A stretch of 64,000 bases of DNA from Hippasteria phrygiana (lineage: Eukaryota; Echinodermata; Asteroidea; Valvatida; Goniasteridae). The notes under the pieces were generated by a model that saw nothing but the letters and a program-made list of their open reading frames with translations, did not search any database and was not told the DNA's origin. Position 1 is the stretch's first letter. Every line of letters begins with the position of its first letter. Below are positions 51,930 to 62,800 of this stretch, piece after piece. The DNA lies in assembly GCA_037893225.1 (NCBI GenBank), contig JAZGUH010000003.1, forward strand, positions 1,674,001 through 1,738,000. Reading direction: 5' to 3'. The translations under genes and the position numbers were made by a program.

Positions 51930-54900
51930 GAAATTTCCAAAAGTAGTTGAAAAATCAAAGTTGATTTTTGGGGCTAAACCTTTTTTCCTGAATGGGACTA
52001 ATGCCTGGAACCAATTTCCTTAAATGTCAGACCCAACCGATCAGTATTTTTGGAGTTCTGTGCATTTCTCGATTTCAGAATTTTTGACCGAGTCGCAGGT
52101 CCACGGTCATCAGAAATTTCCAAAAGTAGTTGAAAAATCAAAGTTGATTTTTGGGGCTAAACCTTTTTCCTGAATGGGACTAATGCCTGAAACCAATTTC
52201 CTAAAATTTCAGACCCAACCGATCAGTATTTTTAGAGTTCTATGCATTTCTCGATTTCTAAATTTTTGACTGAGTCGCAGGTCCGCGGTCATCAGAAATT
52301 TCCAAAAGTAGTTGAAAAATCAAAGTTGATTTTTTGGGCTAAACCTTTTTTCCTGAATGGGACTAATGCCTGGAACCAATTTCCTTAAATGTCAGACCCA
52401 ACCGATCAGTATTTTTGGAGTTCTGTGCATTTCTCGATTTCAGAATTTTTGACCGAGTCGCAGGTCCACGGTCATCAGAAATTTCCAAAAGTAGTTGAAA
52501 AATCAAAGTTGATTTTTGGGGCTAAACCTTTTTCCTGAATGGGACTAATGCCTGAAACCAATTTCCTAAAATTTCAGACCCAACCGATCAGTATTTTTAG
52601 AGTTCTGTGCATTTCTCGATTTCTAAATTTTTGACTGAGTCGCAGGTCCGCGGTCATCAGAAATTTCCAAAAGTAGTTGAAAAATCAAAGTTGATTTTTT
52701 GGGCTAAACCTTTTTTCCTGAATGGGACTAATGCCTGGAACCAATTTCCTTAAATGTCAGACCCAACCGATCAGTATTTTTGGAGTTCTGTGCATTTCTC
52801 GATTTCAGAATTTTTGACCGAGTCGCAGGTCCGCTGTCATCAGAAATTTCCCAAAGTGGTTGAAAAATCAAAGTTGATTTTTGGGGCTAAACTTTTTTCC
52901 TGAATGGGACTAATGCCTGAAACCAATTTCCTAAAATGTCAGACCCAACTGATCAGTATTTTTGGAGTTCTGTGCATTTCTCGATTTCAGAATTTTTGAC
53001 CGAGTCGCAGGTCCGCGGTCATCAGAAATTTCCAAAAGTAGTTGAAAAATCAAAGTTGATTTTTGGGGCTAAACCTTTTTTCCTGAATGGGGGTAATGCC
53101 TGAAACCAATTTCCTAAAATGTCAGACCCAACCGATCAGTATTTTTAGAGTTCTGTGCATTTCTCGATTTTAGAATTCTTGACCGAGTCGCAGGTCCGCG
53201 GTCATCAGAAATTTCCAAAAGTGGTTGAAAAATCAAAGTTGATTTTTGGGGCTAAAACTTTTTTCCTGAATGGGACTAATGCCTGAAACCAATTTCCTAA
53301 AATGTCAGACCCAACTGATCAGTATTTTTGGAGTTCTGTGCATTTCTCGATTTTCGAATTTTTGACCGAGTCGCAGGTCCGCGGTCATCAGAAATTTCTA
53401 AAAGTAGTTGAAAAATCAAAGTTGATTTTTTGGGCTAAACCTTTTTTCCTGAATGGGACTAATGCCTGGAACCAATTTCCTTAAATGTCAGACCCAACCG
53501 ATCAGTATTTTTGGAGTTCTGTGCATTTCTCGATTTCAGAATTTTTGACCGAGTCGCAGGTCCACGGTCATCAGAAATTTCCAAAAGTAGTTGAAAAATC
53601 AAAGTTGATTTTTGGGGCTAAACCTTTTTCCTGAATGGGACTAATGCCTGAAACCAATTTCCTAAAATTTCAGACCCAACCGATCAGTATTTTTAGAGAT
53701 CTGTGCATTTCTCGATTTCTAAATTTTTGACCGAGTCGCAGGTCCGCGGTCATCAGAAATTTCCAAAAGTAGTTGAAAAATCAAAGTTGATTTTTTGGGC
53801 TAAACCTTTTTTCCTGAATGGGACTAATGCCTGGAACCAATTTCCTTAAATGTCAGACCCAACCGATCAGTATTTTTGGAGTTCTGTGCATTTCTCGATT
53901 TCAGAATTTTTGACCGAGTCGCAGGTCCGCGGTCATCAGAAATTTCCAAAAGTAGTTGAAAAATCAAAGTTGATTTTTGGGGCTAAACCTTTTTTCCTGA
54001 ATGGGACTAATGCCTGAAACCAATTTCCTAAAATTTCAGACCCAACCGATCAGTATTTTTAGAGTTCTGTGCATTTCTCGATTTCAGAATTTTTGACCGA
54101 GTCGCAGGTCCGCGGTCATTAGACATTTCAAAAAGTGGTTGAAAAATCAAAGTTGATTTTTGGGGCTAAACTTTTTTTCCTGAATGGGGGTAATGCCTGA
54201 AACCAATTTCCTAAAATGTCAGACCCAACTGATCAGTATTTTTGGAGTTCTGTGCATTTCTCGATTTTAGAATTCTTGACCGAGTCGCAGGTCCGCGGTC
54301 ATCAGAAATTTCCAAAAGTGGTTGAAAAATCAAAGTTGATTTTTTGGGCTAAACCTTTTTTCCTGAATGGGACTAATGCCTGGAACCAATTTCCTTAAAT
54401 GTCAGACCCAACCGATCAGTATTTTTGGAGTTCTGTGCATTTCTCGATTTCAGAATTTTTGACCGAGTCGCAGGTCCGCGGTCATCAGAAATTTCCAAAA
54501 GTACTTGAAAAATCAAAGTTGATTTTTGGGGCTAAACCTTTTTTCCTTAATGGGACTAATGCCTGGAACCAATTTCCTAAAATTTCAGACCCAACCGATC
54601 AGTATTTTTAGAGTTCTGTGCATTTCTCGATTTTAGAATTTTTGACCGAGTTGCAGGTCCGCGGTCATCAGAAATTTCCAAAAGTAGTTGAAAAATCAAA
54701 GTTGATTTTTGGGGCTAAACCTTTTTTCCTGAATGGGACTAATGCCTGGAACCAATTTCCTTAAATTTCACACCCAACCGATCAGTATTTTTGGAGTTCT
54801 GTGCATTTCTCGATTTCAGAATTTTTGACCGAGTCGCAGGTCCGCGGTCATCAGAAATTTCCAAAAGTAGTTGAAAAATCAAAGTTGATTTTTTGGGCTA

Positions 54901-55125
54901 AACCTTTTTTCCTGAATGGGACTAATGCCTGGAACCAATTTCCTTAAATGTCAGACCCAACCGATCAGTATTTTTGGAGTTCTGTGCATTTCTCGATTTC
55001 AGAATTTTTGACCAAGTCGCAGGTCCGCGGTCATCAGAAATTTCCAAAAGTAGTTAAAAAATCAAAGTTGATTTTTTGGGCTAAACCTTTTTTCCTGAAT
55101 GGGACTAATGCCTGAAACCAATTTC
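51930..55125 (+). repeat. Domain 3 long duplication, copy 1
   Basis: Markers GTCCACGG (CCACG 52101, 52466, 53562), TTTCTAAATTT (52256, 52621, 53717), CATTAGACATTTC (54121), AGTACTTGAA near 54503, GAGTTGCAGG (T at 54652) and GACCAAGTCG near 55010 recur in the same order in copy 2. The match ends near 55125, where this copy has AAAATGTCAG and copy 2 AAAATTTCAG. Confidence 0.85.
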
Positions 55126-56315
55126 CTAAAATGTCAGACCCAACCGATCAGTATTTTTAGAGTTCTGTGCATTTCTCGATTTTAGAATTCTTGACCGAGT
55201 CGCAGGTCCGCGGTCATCGGAAATTTCCAAAATTAGTTGAAAAATCAAAGTTGATTTTTGGGGCTAAACTTTTTTCCTGAATGGGACTAATGCCTGGAAC
55301 CAATTTCCTAAAATGTCAGACCCAACCGATCAGTATTTTTAGAGTTCTGTGCATTTCTCGATTTTAGAATTCTTGACCGAGTCGCAGGTCTGCGGTCATC
55401 GGAAATTTCCAAAATTAGTTGAAAAATCAAAGTTGATTTTTGGGGCTAAACCTTTTTTCCTGAATGGGACTAATGCCTGAAACCAATTTACTAAAATGTC
55501 AGACCCAACTGATCAGTATTTTTGGAGTTCTGTGCATTTCTTGATTTTAGAATTTTTGACCGAGTCGCAGGTCCGCGGTCATCAGAAATTTCCAAAAGTA
55601 GTTGAAAAATCAAAGTTGATTTTTTGGGCTAAACCTTTTTTCCTGAATGGGACTAATGCCTGGAACTAATTTCCTTAAATGTCAGACCCAACCGATCAGT
55701 ATTTTTGGAGTTCTGTGCATTTCTCGATTTCAGAATTTTTGACCGAGTCGCAGGTCCGCGGTCATCAGAAATTTCCAAAAGTGGTTGAAAAATCAAAGTT
55801 GATTTTTGGGGCTAAACCTTTTTTCCTGAATGGGACTAATGCCTGAAACCAATTTCCTAAAATTTCAGACCCAACCGATCAGTATTTTTAGAGTTCTGTG
55901 CATTTCTCGATTTCTAAATTTTTGACCGAGTCGCAGGTCCGCGGTCATCAGAAATTTCCAAAAGTAGTTGAAAAATCAAAGTTGATTTTTGGGGCTAAAC
56001 TTTTTTCCTGAATGGGACTAATGCCTGGAACCAATTTCCTAAAATGTCAGACCCAACCGATCAGTATTTTTAGAGTTCTGTGCATTTCTCGATTTTAGAA
56101 TTCTTGACCGAGTCGCAGGTCCGCTGTCATCAGAAATTTCCCAAAGTGGTTGAAAAATCAAAGTTGATTTTTGGGGCTAAACTTTTTTCCTGAATGGGAC
56201 TAATGCCTGAAACCAATTTCCTAAAATGTCAGACCCAACTGATCAGTATTTTTGGAGTTCTGTGCATTTCTCGATTTCAGAATTTTTGACCGAGTCGCAG
56301 GTCCGCGGTCATCAG

Positions 56316-59300
56316 AAATTTCCAAAAGTAGTTGAAAAATCAAAGTTGATTTTTGGGGCTAAACCTTTTTTCCTGAATGGGACTAATGCCTGGAACCAAT
56401 TTCCTTAAATGTCAGACCCAACCGATCAGTATTTTTGGAGTTCTGTGCATTTCTCGATTTCAGAATTTTTGACCGAGTCGCAGGTCCACGGTCATCAGAA
56501 ATTTCCAAAAGTAGTTGAAAAATCAAAGTTGATTTTTGGGGCTAAACCTTTTTCCTGAATGGGACTAATGCCTGAAACCAATTTCCTAAAATTTCAGACC
56601 CAACCGATCAGTATTTTTAGAGTTCTATGCATTTCTCGATTTCTAAATTTTTGACTGAGTCGCAGGTCCGCGGTCATCAGAAATTTCCAAAAGTAGTTGA
56701 AAAATCAAAGTTGATTTTTTGGGCTAAACCTTTTTTCCTGAATGGGACTAATGCCTGGAACCAATTTCCTTAAATGTCAGACCCAACCGATCAGTATTTT
56801 TGGAGTTCTGTGCATTTCTCGATTTCAGAATTTTTGACCGAGTCGCAGGTCCACGGTCATCAGAAATTTCCAAAAGTAGTTGAAAAATCAAAGTTGATTT
56901 TTGGGGCTAAACCTTTTTCCTGAATGGGACTAATGCCTGAAACCAATTTCCTAAAATTTCAGACCCAACCGATCAGTATTTTTAGAGTTCTGTGCATTTC
57001 TCGATTTCTAAATTTTTGACTGAGTCGCAGGTCCGCGGTCATCAGAAATTTCCAAAAGTAGTTGAAAAATCAAAGTTGATTTTTTGGGCTAAACCTTTTT
57101 TCCTGAATGGGACTAATGCCTGGAACCAATTTCCTTAAATGTCAGACCCAACCGATCAGTATTTTTGGAGTTCTGTGCATTTCTCGATTTCAGAATTTTT
57201 GACCGAGTCGCAGGTCCGCTGTCATCAGAAATTTCCCAAAGTGGTTGAAAAATCAAAGTTGATTTTTGGGGCTAAACTTTTTTCCTGAATGGGACTAATG
57301 CCTGAAACCAATTTCCTAAAATGTCAGACCCAACTGATCAGTATTTTTGGAGTTCTGTGCATTTCTCGATTTCAGAATTTTTGACCGAGTCGCAGGTCCG
57401 CGGTCATCAGAAATTTCCAAAAGTAGTTGAAAAATCAAAGTTGATTTTTGGGGCTAAACCTTTTTTCCTGAATGAGACTAATGCCTGAAACCAATTTCCT
57501 AAAATGTCAGACCCAACCGATCAGTATTTTTAGAGTTCTGTGCATTTCTCGATTTTAGAATTCTTGACCGAGTCGCAGGTCCGCGGTCATCAGAAATTTC
57601 CAAAAGTAGTTGAAAAATCAAAGTTGATTTTTGGGGCTAAACCTTTTTTCCTGAATGGGAGTAATGCCTGAAACCAATTTCCTAAAATGTCAGACCCAAC
57701 CGATCAGTATTTTTAGAGTTCTGTGCATTTCTCGATTTTAGAATTCTTGACCGAGTCGCAGGTCCGCGGTCATCAGAAATTTCCAAAAGTGGTTGAAAAA
57801 TCAAAGTTGATTTTTGGGGCTAAACCTTTTTTCCTGAATGGGGGTAATGCCTGAAACCAATTTCCTAAAATGTCAGACCCAACCGATCAGTATTTTTAGA
57901 GTTCTGTGCATTTCTCGATTTTAGAATTCTTGACCGAGTCGCAGGTCCGCGGTCATCAGAAATTTCCAAAAGTGGTTGAAAAATCAAAGTTGATTTTTGG
58001 GGCTAAAACTTTTTTCCTGAATGGGACTAATGCCTGAAACCAATTTCCTAAAATGTCAGACCCAACTGATCAGTATTTTTGGAGTTCTGTGCATTTCTCG
58101 ATTTTCGAATTTTTGACCGAGTCGCAGGTCCGCGGTCATCAGAAATTTCCAAAAGTAGTTGAAAAATCAAAGTTGATTTTTTGGGCTAAACCTTTTTTTT
58201 TCTGAATGGGACTAATGCCTGGAACCAATTTCCTTAAATGTCAGACCCAACCGATCAGTATTTTTGGAGTTCTGTGCATTTCTCGATTTCAGAATTTTTG
58301 ACCGAGTCGCAGGTCCACGGTCATCAGAAATTTCCAAAAGTAGTTGAAAAATCAAAGTTGATTTTTGGGGCTAAACCTTTTTCCTGAATGGGACTAATGC
58401 CTGAAACCAATTTCCTAAAATTTCAGACCCAACCGATCAGTATTTTTAGAGTTCTGTGCATTTCTCGATTTCTAAATTTTTGACTGAGTCGCAGGTCCGC
58501 GGTCATCAGAAATTTCCAAAAGTAGTTGAAAAATCAAAGTTGATTTTTTGGGCTAAACCTTTTTTCCTGAATGGGACTAATGCCTGGAACCAATTTCCTT
58601 AAATGTCAGACCCAACCGATCAGTATTTTTGGAGTTCTGTGCATTTCTCGATTTCAGAATTTTTGACCGAGTCGCAGGTCCGCGGTCATCAGAAATTTCC
58701 AAAAGTAGTTGAAAAATCAAAGTTGATTTTTGGGGCTAAACCTTTTTTCCTGAATGGGACTAATGCCTGAAACCAATTTCCTAAAATTTCAGACCCAACC
58801 GATCAGTATTTTTAGAGTTCTGTGCATTTCTCGATTTCAGAATTTTTGACCGAGTCGCAGGTCCGCGGTCATTAGACATTTCAAAAAGTGGTTGAAAAAT
58901 CAAAGTTGATTTTTGGGGCTAAACTTTTTTTCCTGAATGGGGGTAATGCCTGAAACCAATTTCCTAAAATGTCAGACCCAACTGATCAGTATTTTTGGAG
59001 TTCTGTGCATTTCTCGATTTTAGAATTCTTGACCGAGTCGCAGGTCCGCGGTCATCAGAAATTTCCAAAAGTGGTTGAAAAATCAAAGTTGATTTTTTGG
59101 GCTAAACCTTTTTTCCTGAATGGGACTAATGCCTGGAACCAATTTCCTTAAATGTCAGACCCAACCGATCAGTATTTTTGGAGTTCTGTGCATTTCTCGA
59201 TTTCAGAATTTTTGACCGAGTCGCAGGTCCGCGGTCATCAGAAATTTCCAAAAGTACTTGAAAAATCAAAGTTGATTTTTGGGGCTAAACCTTTTTTCCT

Positions 59301-59880
59301 TAATGGGACTAATGCCTGGAACCAATTTCCTAAAATTTCAGACCCAACCGATCAGTATTTTTAGAGTTCTGTGCATTTCTCGATTTTAGAATTTTTGACC
59401 GAGTTGCAGGTCCGCGGTCATCAGAAATTTCCAAAAGTAGTTGAAAAATCAAAGTTGATTTTTGGGGCTAAACCTTTTTTCCTGAATGGGACTAATGCCT
59501 GGAACCAATTTCCTTAAATTTCACACCCAACCGATCAGTATTTTTGGAGTTCTGTGCATTTCTCGATTTCAGAATTTTTGACCGAGTCGCAGGTCCGCGG
59601 TCATCAGAAATTTCCAAAAGTAGTTGAAAAATCAAAGTTGATTTTTTGGGCTAAACCTTTTTTCCTGAATGGGACTAATGCCTGGAACCAATTTCCTTAA
59701 ATGTCAGACCCAACCGATCAGTATTTTTGGAGTTCTGTGCATTTCTCGATTTCAGAATTTTTGACCAAGTCGCAGGTCCGCGGTCATCAGAAATTTCCAA
59801 AAGTAGTTAAAAAATCAAAGTTGATTTTTTGGGCTAAACCTTTTTTCCTGAATGGGACTAATGCCTGAAACCAATTTCCT
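56316..59880 (+). repeat. Domain 3 long duplication, copy 2, two monomers longer
   Basis: The offset from copy 1 is 4,385 bp up to about 57006 and 4,753 bp from about 58315 on, a gain of 368 bp: two monomers plus a 2 bp insertion. The added monomers lie between about 57400 and 58000 (GGGAGTAATG then GGGGGTAATG types). The 2 bp gain is a T-tract expansion at 58191-58202, where nine Ts and a single C replace the usual six Ts and CC. That monomer is 185 bp, the longest I noticed. Confidence 0.83.
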
Positions 59881-62800
59881 AAAATTTCAGACCCAACCGA
59901 TCAGTATTTTTAGAGTTCTGTGCATTTCTCGATTTCAGAATTTTTGACCGAGTCGCAGGTCCGCGGTCATTAGACATTTCAAAAAGTGGTTGAAAAATCA
60001 AAGTTGATTTTTGGGGCTAAACCTTTTTTCCTGAATGGGGGTAATGCCTGAAACCAATTTCCTAAAATGTCAGACCCAACTGATCAGTATTTTTGGAGTT
60101 CTGTGCATTTCTCGATTTCAGAATTTTTGACCGAGTCGCAGGTCCGCGGTCATCAGAAATTTCCAAAAGTAGTTGAAAAATCAGAGTTGATTTTTGGGGC
60201 TAAACTTTTTTCCTGAATGGGACTAATGCCTGGACCAATTTCCTAAAATGTCAGACCCAACCGATCAGTATTTTTAGAGTTCTGTGCATTTCTCGATTTT
60301 AGAATTCTTGACCGAGTCGCAGGTCCGCGGTCATCAGAAATTTCCAAAAGTAGTTGAAAAATCAGAGTTGATTTTTGGGGCTAAACTTTTTTCCTGAATG
60401 GGACTAATGCCTGGAACCAATTTCCTAAAATGTCAGACCCAACCGATCAGTATTTTTAGAGTTCTGTGCATTTCTCGATTTTAGAATTCTTGACCGAGTC
60501 GCAGGTCCGCGGTCATCGGAAATTTCCAAAAGTAGTTGAAAAATCAAAGTTGATTTTTGGGGCTAAACTTTTTTCCTGAATGGGACTAATGCCTGGAACC
60601 AATTTCCTAAAATGTCAGACCCAACCGATCAGTATTTTTAGAGTTCTGTGCATTTCTCGATTTTAGAATTCTTGACCGAGTCGCAGGTCCGCGGTCATCA
60701 GAAATTTCCAAAAGTGGTTGAAAAATCAAAGTTGATTTTTTGGGCTAAACCTTTTTTCCTGAATGGGAGTAATGCCTGAAACCAATTTCCTAAAATTTCA
60801 GACCCAACCGATCAGTATTTTTAGAGTTCTATGCATTTCTCGATTTCAGAATTTTTGACCGAGTCGCAGGTCCGCGGTCATTAGACATTTCAAAAAGTGG
60901 TTGAAAAATCAAAGTTTATTTTTGGGGCTAAACCTTTTTTCCTGAATGGGGGTAATGCCTGAAACCAATTTCCTAAAATGTCAGACCCAACTGATCAGTA
61001 TTTTTGGAGTTCTGTGCATTTCTCGATTTCAGAATTTTTGACCGAGTCGCAGGTCCGCGGTCATCAGAAATTTCCAAAAGTAGTTGAAAAATCAGAGTTG
61101 ATTTTTGGGGCTAAACTTTTTTCCTGAATGGGACTAATGCCTGGAACCAATTTCCTAAAATGTCAGACCCAACCGATCAGTATTTTTAGAGTTCTGTGCA
61201 TTTCTCGATTTTAGAATTCTTGACCGAGTCGCAGGTCCGCGGTCATCAGAAATTTCCAAAAGTGGTTGAAAAATCAAAGTTGATTTTTGGGGCTAAAACT
61301 TTTTTCCTGAATGGGACTAATGCCTGAAACCAATTTCCTAAAATGTCAGACCCAACTGATCAGTATTTTTGGAGTTCTGTGCATTTCTCGATTTCAGAAT
61401 TTTTGACCGAGTCGCAGGTCCGCGGTCATCAGAAATTTCCAAAAGTAGTTGAAAAATCAAAGTTGATTTTTGGGGCTAAACCTTTTTTCCTGAATGGGAG
61501 TAATGCCTGAAACCAATTTCCTAAAATTTCAGACCCAACCGATCAGTAGTTTTGGAGTTCTATGCATTTCTCGATTTTAGAATTTTTGACCGAGTCGCAG
61601 GTCCGCGGTCATGAGAAATTTCCAAAAGTAGTTGAAAAATCAAAGTTGATTTTTTGGGCTAAACCTTTTTTCCTGAATGGGACTAATACCTGGAACCAAT
61701 TTCCTAAAATGTCAGACCCAACCGATCAGTATTTTTAGAGTTCTGTGCATTTCTCGATTTTAGAATTCTTGACCGAGTCGCAGGTCCGCGGTCATCAGAA
61801 ATTTCCAAAAGTAGTTGAAAAATCAAAGTTGATTTTTGGGGCTAAACCTTTTTTCCTGAATGGGAGTAATGCCTGAAACCAATTTCCTAAAATGTCAGAC
61901 CCAACCGATCATTATTTTTAGAGTTCTGTGCATTTCTCGATTTTAGAATTCTTGACCGAGTCGCAGGTCCGCGGTCATCAGAAATTTCCAAAAGTGGTTG
62001 AAAAATCAAAGTAGATTTTTGGGGCTAAACCTTTTTTCCTGAATGGGACTAATGCCTGAAACCAATTTCCTAAAATTTCAGACCCAACCGATCAGTATTT
62101 TTAGAGTTCTGTGCATTTCTCGATTTTAGAATTCTTGACCGAGTCGCAGGTCCGCGGTCATCAGAAATTTCCAAAAGTAGTTGAAAAATCACAGTTGATT
62201 TTTGGGGCTAAACCTTTTTTCCTGAATGGGACTAATGCCTGGAACCAATTTCCTAAAATGTCAGACCCAACCGATCAGTATTTTTAGAGTTCTGTGCATT
62301 TCTCGATTTTAGAATTCTTGACCGAGTCGCAGGTCCGCGGTCATCAGAAATTTCCAAAAGTAGTTGAAAAATCAAAGTTGATTTTTGGGGCTAAACCTTT
62401 TTTCCTGAATGGGACTAATGCTTGAAACCAATTTCCTAAAATGTCAGACCCAACCGATCAGTATTTTTGGAGTTCTATGCATTTCTTGATTTCAGATTTT
62501 TTACCGAGTCGCAGGTCCGCGGTCATCAGAAATTTCCAAAAGTAGTTGAAAAATCAAAGTTGATTTTTTGGGCTAAACCTTTTTTCCTGAATGGGACTAA
62601 TGCCTGGAACCAATTTCCTTAAATTTCACACCCAACCGATCAGTATTTTTGGAGTTCTGTGCATTTCTCGATTTCAGAATTTTTGACCGAGTCGCAGGTC
62701 CGCGGTCATCAGAAATTTCCAAAAGTAGTTGAAAAATCAAAGTTGATATTTTGGGCTAAACCTTTTTTCCTGAATGGGACTAATGCCTGGAACCAATTTC

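Larger units (their letters stand above)
48831..59880 (+). repeat. Array domain 3: TTTCTAAATTT monomer type and 24-26-monomer duplication
   Basis: A monomer with TTTCTAAATTT instead of TTTCAGAATTT marks this domain (TTCT at 48971, 49884, 50797, 52256, 52621, 53717, 55912, 56641, 57006, 58470). It also holds the GTCCACGG type, with a shortened T5 tract (CCTTTTTCC), and regains the domain 1 CATTAGACATTTC type at 54121 and 58874. Confidence 0.8.

Noticed and set aside
58191..58202. Poly-T tract as an RNA polymerase III terminator or retroelement tail
   Set aside because: It is a local expansion of the T6 run found in all monomers; no tRNA-like A/B boxes or target-site duplication accompany it.
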